Of a DNA stretch of 11,658 nucleotides, positions 1 to 6,720 are shown piece after piece. A program made the position numbers and the translations under genes. The stretch comes from an uncultured Gemmobacter sp. (lineage in GTDB: Bacteria; Pseudomonadota; Alphaproteobacteria; Rhodobacterales; Rhodobacteraceae): assembly GCA_937983495.1 (NCBI GenBank), contig CALKAA010000191.1, forward strand, positions 1 to 11,658, given 5' to 3'. The notes below the pieces were generated by a model. It worked only from the letters and a program-made list of their open reading frames with translations. It was not told where the DNA came from and did not search any database. How positions within the stretch are numbered: position 1 is the first letter of the stretch; every line of letters begins with the position of its first letter.

Positions 1-555
1 CGGATCACACTGGAAAAGGCCGATCATGCTGGCCGTGTTCTGGCGGTCATGGCCGATTTCGGGACTGATCCCGACCGCTATCAGGCGCAACAGGACTGGG
101 CCGCGCGCGTGGAGCGTGACGCTGATCTGGGCACCAATCGGCAGGCCGGGGATATGCGGCTGTCGGTGTTTCACTACCCGATCTGCGGCTGGGCCGATGC
201 AGTGGTGATGAATGTGTTGCAAGGTCTGGCAACCGGTGTGCAGATGACCGAACTCATCCGTGTTTCCTACGGTCCGCTGGCCGAAGTATTCCGCGAGATT
301 GCCCCGCGCGAGGCCCGTCACGCCGAGCTTGGGCTGGAGGGATTGGAGCGCCTGCTGGCTGACAAAACCGGTCAGGCCGAAGTTCAGGCTGCCCTCGCAT
401 ACTGGCACCCACGCGTGGCCGCAGGCTTCGGCCTCGCCGGATCAAGCCGTTATGACATGCTGAAAAAACTTGGCTTGCGCCATAGCCCGAACGCCGACTT
501 GCTGGCCCGCTGGCAAGGGACGGTGCGCGAAAAACTCGGGGCGCTTGGCCTTTAA
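1..555 (+). CDS. PaaA-like phenylacetic acid catabolic family protein (3' part, start off window)
   Basis: The gene enters from the left edge in frame 1; 184 codons are visible, ending in TAA. From memory of E. coli PaaA, the catalytic subunit of ring 1,2-phenylacetyl-CoA epoxidase, the match is clear: FHYPICGWAD against FNYPTLSWAD, VSYGPLAEV against TSYGPYARA, and EARHAELG against ESFHQRQG, which keeps the second ExxH iron-ligand motif. The first ExxH of PaaA (DEAGH, then 12 residues to a Gly) aligns with EKADH at residues 5-9 here, so the ligand Glu is replaced by Lys. The protein stops where PaaA continues for roughly 70 more residues, so it is a short relative and not PaaA itself. Family membership is well supported. 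Whether it binds iron, acts as an oxygenase or has a structural role like PaaC is unknown. Its place just before paaZ suggests a part in the same pathway. Confidence 0.8.
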   Translation, partial: RITLEKADHAGRVLAVMADFGTDPDRYQAQQDWAARVERDADLGTNRQAGDMRLSVFHYPICGWADAVVMNVLQGLATGVQMTELIRVSYGPLAEVFREIAPREARHAELGLEGLERLLADKTGQAEVQAALAYWHPRVAAGFGLAGSSRYDMLKKLGLRHSPNADLLARWQGTVREKLGALGL

Positions 556-574
556 GGCCCCTCCGGATCACCTT

Positions 575-593
575 GCGGAGGCTGGGCCTCCGC
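575..593 (+). terminator. GC-rich hairpin between the PaaA-like gene and paaZ
   Basis: GCGGAGGC (575-582) and GCCTCCGC (586-593) form a perfect 8-bp stem with a three-base TGG loop, followed by GTTTCG. It starts 20 bases after the upstream stop codon and ends 25 bases before the paaZ start. The T tract is only three bases long, so it may be a weak or partial terminator, or an mRNA processing and stability element inside an operon. The function is inferred. Confidence 0.45.
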
Positions 594-618
594 GTTTCGA
601 CAATACGAAGGACATCCC

Positions 619-2676
619 ATGACCGTCGCGCCGCGCCGTCTTGAAAGCCATGTTTGCGGAAGCTGGATCGCCGGCACCGGTGAGGGTCAGACCCTGCTGG
701 ATGCTGCGACAGGTGAGCCGGTTGCGATCATCGATTCCACCGGGCTCGATTTTGCTGCCGTTCTGGATCATGGGCGCCGTGTTGCCGGGCCGAAACTGCG
801 CGCCATGACCTTTCACGACCGTGCCGCCATGCTCAAGGCGCTTGGCCTTGCCTTGATGGAGCGCAAGGAGGAATTTTACGCCGAAAGCCTGCATACGGGG
901 GCCACCCGCCCGGACGGCTGGATCGACATTGAGGGCGGGATCGGCACAATGCTGACCTTCGCCTCAAAGGCGCGGCGAGAACTGCCCAATACGCGCGTAC
1001 TGACCGACGGCGATCTGGAGGGCCTGTCGAAAGACGGCAGCTTTGTCGCGCAGCATATCCTGTCGCCGCTGCAAGGGGTTGCGGTACATATCAACGCTTT
1101 CAACTTTCCCATCTGGGGGATGCTGGAGAAAATCGCACCCACATTGCTGGCCGGTGTGCCCTGCGTGGTGAAACCTGCGAGCCAGACGGCCTATCTGACC
1201 GAACTTTGTGTGCGCCGCATCCTGGAAACCGGGCTTTTGCCGGAAGGTGCGCTGCAACTGATTTGTGGCTCGGTCGGGGATCTGCTGGATCATGTCGAGG
1301 GGCAGGATGCCGTCACCTTCACCGGCTCTGCCTGGACTGGCCGCAAACTGAAATCGCATCCGGCTGTGGTGGCCAACTCGGTTCGCTTCACCATGGAGGC
1401 CGACAGTCTGAACGCCTCGATCCTTGGTCCCGACGCCGGGCCGGGCACGCCGGAATTCGATCTGTTCGTGAAAGAGGTGGCGCGTGAGATGACGGCCAAG
1501 GCAGGGCAGAAATGCACCGCCATTCGCCGGGTCATCGCCCCGCGCGCCCATGTGCAGGCGCTGGTCGCGGCCCTGGGCGAACGGCTGGGCAAAACCCCAC
1601 TGGGCCTGCCTGGCGATGAGGCCACGCGCATGGGCGCGCTGGCCAGCCTTGATCAACGAGAGGAGGTGCGCGCCCGCATCCGCGAGCTTCAGGCCGATGC
1701 CGAGATCGTCGTTGGCAACCCCGCGACCGTGCATGTCGCCAGTGGTAACCCCGAGCGTGGTGCCTTCCTGAATCCCGTATTGATGTATTGCGACAAACCC
1801 TTTGCGGCGACGGCCGTGCATGAGGTGGAGGCCTTTGGTCCGGTCTCGACCGTCATGCCCTATGACAGTCTGGATGAGGCCGTCGAATTGGCCCGCCTTG
1901 GCAAGGGCTCACTCGTGTCTTCGGTGTTCACCGATGATCCTGCTGTCGCCCAGGAGGTTGTGATGGGCGTGGCTCCGTTCCATGGCCGGGTGCTGATCGG
2001 CAACCGGGCATCGGCCAAAACCTCCACCGGACATGGTTCTCCGCTGGCCGGGCTGGTTCATGGCGGTCCCGGTCGCGCGGGCGGTGGCGAGGAAATGGGC
2101 GGCATGCGGGGCGTCAAACACTATATGCAGCGCACCGCCGTTCAGGGCACCCCGCGGCTGCTCTCGGCGGTCACCGGGCGCTGGATCGAGGGCGCGTCGG
2201 TTCAGAGCGACATTCACCCGTTCCGCAAATCACTGGCAGAACTGAAGATCGGGGATCAGTTGATCACTGCCGCACGGCAGGTCACACAAGAGGATGTGGA
2301 GCATTTCGCCCATTTCACCGGCGATACCTTCTACGCCCATATGGACAGTGCCGCGGCCAAGGCGAACCCCTTCTTCGAGGACCGCGTGGCGCATGGCTAT
2401 CTGATCGCGTCCTTCGCGGCTGGTCTGTTTGTCGAACCCAATCCCGGCCCGGTTCTGGCCAATTATGGCGTGGACAATCTGCGCTTTCTGACGCCGGTCT
2501 ATTTCGGCGATACGCTGCAAGTGCGTCTGACCTGCAAGGAGATCAACCCGCGCGCCAATGCCGAACATGGCGAGGTGCGGTGGGATTGTCAGGTCACCAA
2601 TCAGACCGGGGCAGTGGTTGCGCAGTATGATGTGCTGACCATGGTGGCTAAGGTCTGGCCAGCTGTCAGCGCGTAA
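619..2676 (+). CDS. paaZ: PaaZ: bifunctional oxepin-CoA hydrolase / 3-oxo-5,6-dehydrosuberyl-CoA semialdehyde dehydrogenase
   Basis: The protein has 685 residues, against about 681 for E. coli PaaZ. The N-terminal aldehyde dehydrogenase domain spans roughly residues 1-510 and the C-terminal MaoC-like hotdog hydratase domain roughly 530-680. The hydratase half opens the oxepin-CoA ring by hydrolysis, and the dehydrogenase half oxidises the resulting semialdehyde with NADP before it can cyclise. Both active sites look complete: general base Glu260 (TMEADSLN) and nucleophile Cys299 (AGQKCTA) in the dehydrogenase, and Asp569 and His574 (GDTFYAH) in the hydratase. These line up with E256, C295, D561 and H566 of E. 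coli PaaZ. The start is ATG with GAAGGA six bases upstream. paaY follows 10 bases later, so the two are almost certainly co-transcribed. The identification is very secure. Confidence 0.97.
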   Translation: MTVAPRRLESHVCGSWIAGTGEGQTLLDAATGEPVAIIDSTGLDFAAVLDHGRRVAGPKLRAMTFHDRAAMLKALGLALMERKEEFYAESLHTGATRPDGWIDIEGGIGTMLTFASKARRELPNTRVLTDGDLEGLSKDGSFVAQHILSPLQGVAVHINAFNFPIWGMLEKIAPTLLAGVPCVVKPASQTAYLTELCVRRILETGLLPEGALQLICGSVGDLLDHVEGQDAVTFTGSAWTGRKLKSHPAVVANSVRFTMEADSLNASILGPDAGPGTPEFDLFVKEVAREMTAKAGQKCTAIRRVIAPRAHVQALVAALGERLGKTPLGLPGDEATRMGALASLDQREEVRARIRELQADAEIVVGNPATVHVASGNPERGAFLNPVLMYCDKPFAATAVHEVEAFGPVSTVMPYDSLDEAVELARLGKGSLVSSVFTDDPAVAQEVVMGVAPFHGRVLIGNRASAKTSTGHGSPLAGLVHGGPGRAGGGEEMGGMRGVKHYMQRTAVQGTPRLLSAVTGRWIEGASVQSDIHPFRKSLAELKIGDQLITAARQVTQEDVEHFAHFTGDTFYAHMDSAAAKANPFFEDRVAHGYLIASFAAGLFVEPNPGPVLANYGVDNLRFLTPVYFGDTLQVRLTCKEINPRANAEHGEVRWDCQVTNQTGAVVAQYDVLTMVAKVWPAVSA

Positions 2677-2680
2677 GGAG
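2675..2680 (+). promoter_or_regulatory. Ribosome binding site that sets the TTG start of paaY
   Basis: AAGGAG overlaps the last two bases of the paaZ stop codon TAA (2674-2676) and lies six bases before TTG at 2687. This ideal spacing, with homology running from the first codons, supports TTG as the start and suggests translational coupling to paaZ. Confidence 0.8.
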
Positions 2681-2686
2681 AACGCT

Positions 2687-3304
2687 TTGGTCCGTGTCTA
2701 CAGCTATGACGGCCTGATCCCGGTGATTGATCCTGCCGCCTTCGTGCATCCGGAGGCGGTGGTGATCGGGGATGTGATCATCGGGCCGATGGTCTATGTC
2801 GGCCCCGGCGCAGTTCTGCGCGGTGATTTTGGTCGCATCGTGCTGCAAGCAGGCTGCAACGTGCAGGAAACCTGCGTGGTCCATAGCTTCCCCGGCAAGG
2901 ATGTTGTGGTGGAGGAAGCGGGCCATATCGGCCATGGTGCGGTGCTGCATGGCTGCCATATCGGGCGTAATGCCATGGTGGGGATGAATGCTGTGGTGAT
3001 GGATGAGGCGGTGGTGGGCGAAAACAGCATCATCGCCGCCATGGCCTTCGTGAAGGCGGGGGCGCAGATCCCGCCGGGCAGCCTGGCCATGGGCTCCCCC
3101 GCCAAGGTCACCCGCGCGCTTTTAGCCGAGGAAATCGCGTGGAAGCGTCAGGGCACCGGCGTCTATCAGCAACTGGCGCATGAGGCGCACGCCAAACTTG
3201 CGCCTGCTCTGCCACTCGCCGCAGCAGAGCCCGGCCGTCGCCGCGCAAAAGCACCGGATTACGATCCGCTGGTGCTGGCGCGTGCGGGCTTTTCTGCGGA
3301 ATGA
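2687..3304 (+). CDS. paaY: PaaY: hexapeptide-repeat (gamma-carbonic anhydrase-like) thioesterase of the phenylacetate pathway
   Basis: This 205-residue protein begins with TTG, chosen because a strong AAGGAG lies six bases upstream. Residues about 18-145 form the left-handed beta-helix typical of the gamma-carbonic anhydrase fold, with repeated GxxV-type hexapeptides. The expected metal-binding histidines are His66 (VVHSF), His83 (GHGA) and His88 (VLHG). Arg45 and Asp47 (LRGDFG) and Gln60 (NVQE) match other conserved gamma-class active-site positions. In E. coli, PaaY is a thioesterase that releases CoA from a seven-membered-ring by-product formed when ring cleavage goes wrong. Here it sits directly behind paaZ, whose failure would produce that by-product. 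The C-terminal tail (about 165-205) is Ala/Arg rich and looks less conserved. Other gamma-carbonic anhydrase paralogues are the main alternative, but the context favours PaaY. Confidence 0.92.
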   Translation: MVRVYSYDGLIPVIDPAAFVHPEAVVIGDVIIGPMVYVGPGAVLRGDFGRIVLQAGCNVQETCVVHSFPGKDVVVEEAGHIGHGAVLHGCHIGRNAMVGMNAVVMDEAVVGENSIIAAMAFVKAGAQIPPGSLAMGSPAKVTRALLAEEIAWKRQGTGVYQQLAHEAHAKLAPALPLAAAEPGRRRAKAPDYDPLVLARAGFSAE

Positions 3305-3319
3305 AGGCACCCTTGCCTT
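3304..3319. terminator. Short hairpin between convergent paaY and the TetR gene
   Basis: AAGGCA (3304-3309), loop CCCT, TGCCTT (3314-3319) is a perfect 6-bp stem with a four-base loop. It begins at the last base of the paaY stop codon and lies in the 24-base gap between two converging genes. The stem is short and AT-poor flanks give no clear T tract in either direction, so a weak bidirectional terminator is plausible but not certain. Confidence 0.35.
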
Positions 3320-3328
3320 AACGAAGCC

Positions 3329-3928
3329 CTAACGAACCGCCTTGATCCCCTCCAGGATCAGGGTTGTCGCCACATCGGCATAGTCCTCGCGTGAGAGGCG
3401 ACCGCCATCCTTGAACCACATATACATCCAGTTCATCATGCCAAAGAGCGACATGGTAACCGGTGTAAGCAAAGGGCGGTCCTTGTTCTTCAGATCTGGG
3501 TTGATCAGGTCCAGAACCACAGCGAAATGTTTTACAATGTCGCGTTCCAGCGCCATGATCTCGGCCTTCTGTGCCTCTGACAGCGCGGAAGCGGCATTCA
3601 ACTGCACCTTATGTTCGTTGTCGGCCCCGCGATAGTTTTCAAGCACAGCCCCCACCAGTGCGCGCAATCGTTGCTGCGGCGGCAAGGTTGGATCGTCTGC
3701 CGCCTGTATGGCTGCCTCCAACCCTTCCAGATGGGTGGTGATGATGGCAAAGATCAGCGCATCCTTGCTGGGATAATAGTGGTACAGTAGGGCTTTCGAA
3801 ACCTGCGCATGGGCGGCAATCTGGGACATGGAGGCTTTTTCCATGCCTTGCACCGCGAAAACCTCTGCCGCGCAATCCAGAATGCTGCGCTGTTTTTCCT
3901 CGAAATCCTGTGCTCGTGTCCGAGCCAT
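3329..3928 (-). CDS. paaR: TetR/AcrR-family transcriptional regulator, probable PaaR
   Basis: The protein has 199 residues if translated from the ATG at 3928, which gives the MARTRAQDF start typical of this group. A GTG three codons upstream (3937) is possible, but its AGAAA sequence is too close to serve it. Residues about 10-57 form the N-terminal DNA-binding domain, with helix-turn-helix SQIAAHAQVSKALLYHYY and the SKDAL segment common to TetR proteins. The remainder is an all-helical ligand and dimer domain. TetR-type PaaR proteins in Thermus and betaproteobacteria repress paa genes and, where studied, respond to phenylacetyl-CoA. Here the gene lies downstream of paaK on the same strand, and a palindrome suited to a TetR dimer occurs in the divergent paaG/paaN promoter region. 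The TetR family is certain. The PaaR role is inferred from context. Confidence 0.85.
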   Translation of the reverse strand: MARTRAQDFEEKQRSILDCAAEVFAVQGMEKASMSQIAAHAQVSKALLYHYYPSKDALIFAIITTHLEGLEAAIQAADDPTLPPQQRLRALVGAVLENYRGADNEHKVQLNAASALSEAQKAEIMALERDIVKHFAVVLDLINPDLKNKDRPLLTPVTMSLFGMMNWMYMWFKDGGRLSREDYADVATTLILEGIKAVR

Positions 3929-4020
3929 CGTGGTCACTTTCTGATGTCGGTGCCCTCTCAGAGCCCGTTGAAAGACCGGGAGACATCCCCCGATCCGCTT
4001 TATCCGCAGAGGAGGGCGAT

Positions 4021-4051
4021 GTCACGCGGGCGTTGAACATAGCCGCGTGAC
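4021..4051. repeat. Perfect 9-bp inverted repeat with 13-base spacer, paaK to paaR gap
   Basis: GTCACGCGG (4021-4029) and CCGCGTGAC (4043-4051) are exact reverse complements. They lie 92 bases upstream of the paaR start codon. The half-site centres are 22 bp apart, about two helical turns, so the repeat could be an operator as well as an RNA hairpin. No T tract follows on either strand. Confidence 0.6.
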
Positions 4052-4061
4052 AAAGCCTTGA

Positions 4062-4084
4062 GGGCCGGTTGTCAGGGCCGGCCC
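4062..4084 (-). terminator. GC-rich hairpin just after paaK
   Basis: GGGCCGG (4062-4068) and CCGGCCC (4078-4084) form a perfect 7-bp stem with a nine-base loop, starting 12 bases beyond the paaK stop in the direction of paaK transcription. The bases that follow (TCAAGGCTTTG on the minus strand) contain only a poor T tract. It may partly terminate paaGIK transcripts before paaR, or stabilise their 3' end. Confidence 0.4.
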
Positions 4085-4096
4085 CAGCCGCTCTGT

Positions 4097-5407
4097 TCAG
4101 CCCTTCGGGCGATTGTCCAGAACGCGCTTGGCCTTGCCCTCCGACCGCGCCACCGAGTTTGGATCGCGCACTTCCACGCGCGTTGAAACGCCGACCACCG
4201 ATTTGATGTGATGGGCCAGTTCCTTGGCCGATTTCGCTCGGGCGGCTTCGTCGGTCATATCCGGGGTGCATTCGACATGCACGGTCATGTTGTCCATCCG
4301 CCCCGAGCGGCTCAGCTCGATCTGGAAGTGCGGGGCGAGGCCCACACATTTCAGGATCTGCTCCTCGATCTGGGTCGGAAACACGTTGACGCCGCGCAGG
4401 ATGATCATGTCGTCACTGCGCCCTGTGATCTTTTCGATCCGACGCATGCTGCGCGCCGTACCGGGCAGCAGCCGCGTGAGATCGCGGGTGCGATAGCGCA
4501 CCATCGGCAGGCCTTCCTTGGTCAGCGTTGTGAAGACCAGCTCGCCCATTTGCCCATCGGGCAATACCTCGCCTGTCACCGGGTCGATGATTTCGGGGTA
4601 GAAGTGATCTTCCCAGACATGCAGGCCATCCTTGGTCTCCACGCATTCCTGCGCGACGCCCGGGCCCATCACCTCCGACAGGCCGTAAATGTCTACAGCA
4701 TGCATGTCGAAGGCCTGCTCGATTTCCTCGCGCATCGCATTGGTCCAGGGCTCCGCGCCGAAAATCCCGACCTTGAGCGAGGATTGCCGCGGGTCGAGAC
4801 CCTGGCGGCGGAACTCGTCGAGGATCGACAGCATGTAGCTGGGCGTCACCATGATGATCGAGGGTTTGAAGTCATTGATCAGTGTCACCTGACGCTCGGT
4901 CATCCCGCCCGAGATCGGCACGACGGTGCAGCCCAGGCGCTCGGCCCCGTAATGTGCGCCAATGCCGCCGGTGAACAGGCCATAGCCATAGGCGTTGTGC
5001 AAAATCTCGCCCGGCCGCCCACCCGCCGCGCGAATGGATCGCGCAATCAGATTGGCCCAATGGTCAATATCTGCGGCAGTGTAGCCCACCACGGTCGGTT
5101 TGCCGGTGGTGCCCGACGAGCCATGAATACGCACCAACTTTGACTGCGGCACGGCAAACATGCCGAAGGGGTAGGTGTCGCGCAGATCCTGCTTCACGGT
5201 GAAGGGAAACTTTGCAATGTCCTTCAGCGATTTCAGGTCTTCGGGATGCACATCATGTTCGATGAACCGCTTGCGATAGAAGGGCGAGTTCTCGAAGGCG
5301 TGGCGCAGGGAACGCTTCATGCGGTGGAATTGCAGGGCCTCGATCTCGTCGCGGGAAGCGATTTCGATCGGGTCCAGATCCTTGCGGTTCGGGGTCAGGT
5401 CTTCCAT
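4097..5407 (-). CDS. paaK: PaaK: phenylacetate-CoA ligase
   Basis: This 436-residue, adenylate-forming enzyme is the usual size for PaaK. It activates phenylacetate with ATP and CoA to phenylacetyl-CoA, the first committed step and the source of the probable PaaR effector. The ATP-binding loop is GSSGTTGKPT at about 96-105, the second nucleotide motif is YGLSEVMG from Tyr241, the RYRTRDL motif with Asp309 contacts the ribose, and GRSDDMIILRGVNVFP (about 329-344) is the hinge before the mobile C-terminal domain. EGKAKRV near residue 423 carries the C-terminal lysine expected in catalysis. A strong GGGAGGAA lies three to four bases upstream of the ATG. It is the third gene of paaG-paaI-paaK, 30 bases after paaI. 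The identification is very secure. Confidence 0.97.
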   Translation of the reverse strand: MEDLTPNRKDLDPIEIASRDEIEALQFHRMKRSLRHAFENSPFYRKRFIEHDVHPEDLKSLKDIAKFPFTVKQDLRDTYPFGMFAVPQSKLVRIHGSSGTTGKPTVVGYTAADIDHWANLIARSIRAAGGRPGEILHNAYGYGLFTGGIGAHYGAERLGCTVVPISGGMTERQVTLINDFKPSIIMVTPSYMLSILDEFRRQGLDPRQSSLKVGIFGAEPWTNAMREEIEQAFDMHAVDIYGLSEVMGPGVAQECVETKDGLHVWEDHFYPEIIDPVTGEVLPDGQMGELVFTTLTKEGLPMVRYRTRDLTRLLPGTARSMRRIEKITGRSDDMIILRGVNVFPTQIEEQILKCVGLAPHFQIELSRSGRMDNMTVHVECTPDMTDEAARAKSAKELAHHIKSVVGVSTRVEVRDPNSVARSEGKAKRVLDNRPKG

Positions 5408-5437
5408 GGTTTCCTCCCTTGGAATGTCCGGTGCTGG

Positions 5438-5881
5438 TCAGGCTGGCAGATGGGTGCCCTTGACGGTGCGTGCATGGCCGCGGAATTCCGCCACATGTGT
5501 GCCGTCCTGATTTGTGATGCGAATGTCATAGATGCCCGAACGCCCTGTGCGCGATACCTCTGCCGCCGTCGCGGTGAGGCGGTCGCCGATGCGAACGGGA
5601 ACCAGATAGCTGACGCTGCAATGTTGGGCGACCGTCAGTTGGTTATAGCTGTTGCACGCAAAGGCAAAGGCGCTGTCTGCCAGCGTGAAGATATAGCCGC
5701 CATGGCAATTGCCGTGGCCATTCGACATATCCCGTGTCACGGTCATCGACAGGGTTGCATGGCCGGGCGCGATCCGGTCCAGCGCCATGTTCAGGCGCTG
5801 GCTGGCCGAATCGCCGTTCCACATTGCGGTGGCGCAGGCCTCGGCAAGCTCTTGCGGGGTCATTTCCGATACGGCTTTCAT
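5438..5881 (-). CDS. paaI: PaaI: hydroxyphenylacetyl-CoA thioesterase (hotdog fold)
   Basis: The protein has 147 residues, close to the roughly 140 of E. coli PaaI. A single hotdog domain covers about residues 20-140. GNCHGGYIFTLADSAFAF (from about 57) contains the HGG turn at 60-62 and the catalytic Asp69, as in the PaaI subfamily where Asp61 of E. coli is essential. VPVRIGDRLTA is the typical following strand-turn. PaaI hydrolyses ring-hydroxylated phenylacetyl-CoA esters and acts as a safety valve that frees CoA when the pathway stalls. Its ATG overlaps the paaG stop codon (ATGA, 5878-5881), so translation of the two is coupled. With PaaY, it gives the cluster two unrelated thioesterases. 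Confidence 0.95.
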   Translation of the reverse strand: MKAVSEMTPQELAEACATAMWNGDSASQRLNMALDRIAPGHATLSMTVTRDMSNGHGNCHGGYIFTLADSAFAFACNSYNQLTVAQHCSVSYLVPVRIGDRLTATAAEVSRTGRSGIYDIRITNQDGTHVAEFRGHARTVKGTHLPA

Positions 5882-6672
5882 TGGCCTTTGAACTCTGGTT
5901 TGCGCTTCTCCAGAAAGGCCGTCACGCCCTCGGCATAATCGGCGCTGCGCCCGGCCATCTGCTGACAGTCTCGCTCCAGATCCAGTTGCGCGTCCAGGGT
6001 ATTGGTGGCGGCCGCCTGAATCAGGCGCTTGGTCAGGCCAAGGCCAAAAGTCGGCCCGGCAGCCAGAGTGCGCGCCAATTCTTCCGCCTCGGCCATCAGC
6101 GCGGTATCCTCGACCGCTTTCCAGATCAGGCCCCAGTCGGCGGCCTTTTCAGCCATAAGCGGTTCGGCAGTCATGGCCAGCGCCTTGGCGCGCGGCTCGC
6201 CCAGAATGCGGGTCAGGCTGAACGTGCCGCCCGCATCGGGAATCAGCCCGATCTTGGAAAAGGCCTGTATGAATTTGGCCGATTTCGCCGCCAGCACGAT
6301 ATCGCAGGCAAAGGCGATATTGGCCCCGGCTCCGGCGGCCACTCCATTCACTGCGCAGATCACAGGCTTTTCCAGGGTCCGCAGCAGGCGCAGCGTCGGG
6401 TTGTAAAACGTCTCCAGCGTGCGGCCCAGATCGGGCACTGGTCCGCCTTTGCGCGGGTCGCGGTCGCCCAGATCCTGCCCTGCGCAAAAGCCGCGCCCGG
6501 CACCGGTCAACAGCACCGCGCGCACCGCCGAATCTGCATGGGCGCGTTCGATTCCGGCCCGCAGCGCCAGATGCATCTCCTCGTTGAACGAGTTCAGCTT
6601 GTCAGGACGGTTGAGCGTCAATGTCAGAACGCCGTCAGCCAGGGCTGACAGCACTGTGGCCGTGCCAGTCAT
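5878..6672 (-). CDS. paaG: PaaG: 1,2-epoxyphenylacetyl-CoA isomerase (crotonase family)
   Basis: PaaG converts the ring epoxide to oxepin-CoA, the substrate of PaaZ, and in E. coli also shifts double bonds during later beta-oxidation. The protein has 264 residues, against about 262 in E. coli, and aligns along its full length: LNRPDKLNSFN (20-30), GAGRGFCAGQDL (57-68, oxyanion hole), VICAVNGVAAGAGA (104-117) and FSKIGLIPDAGGT (138-150) with Asp146 as the acidic active-site residue. The final third, including TFGLGL and RSADYAEGV, also matches PaaG. The ATG at 6672 is chosen because GGGGAGGGAGG sits six bases upstream. The open frame continues to 6726, but those codons lack homology and approach the operator. 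This is the first gene of the minus-strand operon. PaaB-type (PaaF) hydratases are the less likely alternative. Confidence 0.95.
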   Translation of the reverse strand: MTGTATVLSALADGVLTLTLNRPDKLNSFNEEMHLALRAGIERAHADSAVRAVLLTGAGRGFCAGQDLGDRDPRKGGPVPDLGRTLETFYNPTLRLLRTLEKPVICAVNGVAAGAGANIAFACDIVLAAKSAKFIQAFSKIGLIPDAGGTFSLTRILGEPRAKALAMTAEPLMAEKAADWGLIWKAVEDTALMAEAEELARTLAAGPTFGLGLTKRLIQAAATNTLDAQLDLERDCQQMAGRSADYAEGVTAFLEKRKPEFKGQ

Positions 6673-6678
6673 CGTTTG

Positions 6679-6689
6679 CCTCCCTCCCC
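6679..6689 (-). promoter_or_regulatory. Ribosome binding site that sets the paaG start
   Basis: On the minus strand this reads GGGGAGGGAGG, six bases before the ATG at 6672. It argues against the in-frame codons further upstream, up to 6726, being translated. Confidence 0.8.
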
Positions 6690-6720
6690 GTGAAAAACTT
6701 TCGGGGCTCAAGAAAACTTG

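Noticed and set aside
3938..4020. Promoter for the TetR gene
   Set aside because: A promoter is expected here if the gene is not read through from paaK, but no pair of -35 and -10 boxes with acceptable spacing could be made out.
4208..5143. Plus-strand open frame of 311 codons inside paaK
   Set aside because: It is the complement of a well-supported PaaK gene, has an atypical composition and no ribosome binding site or motif.
6709..6720. CAAG-AAAA-CTTG dyad near the paaG leader
   Set aside because: A four-base stem is too short to support a regulatory or terminator call.
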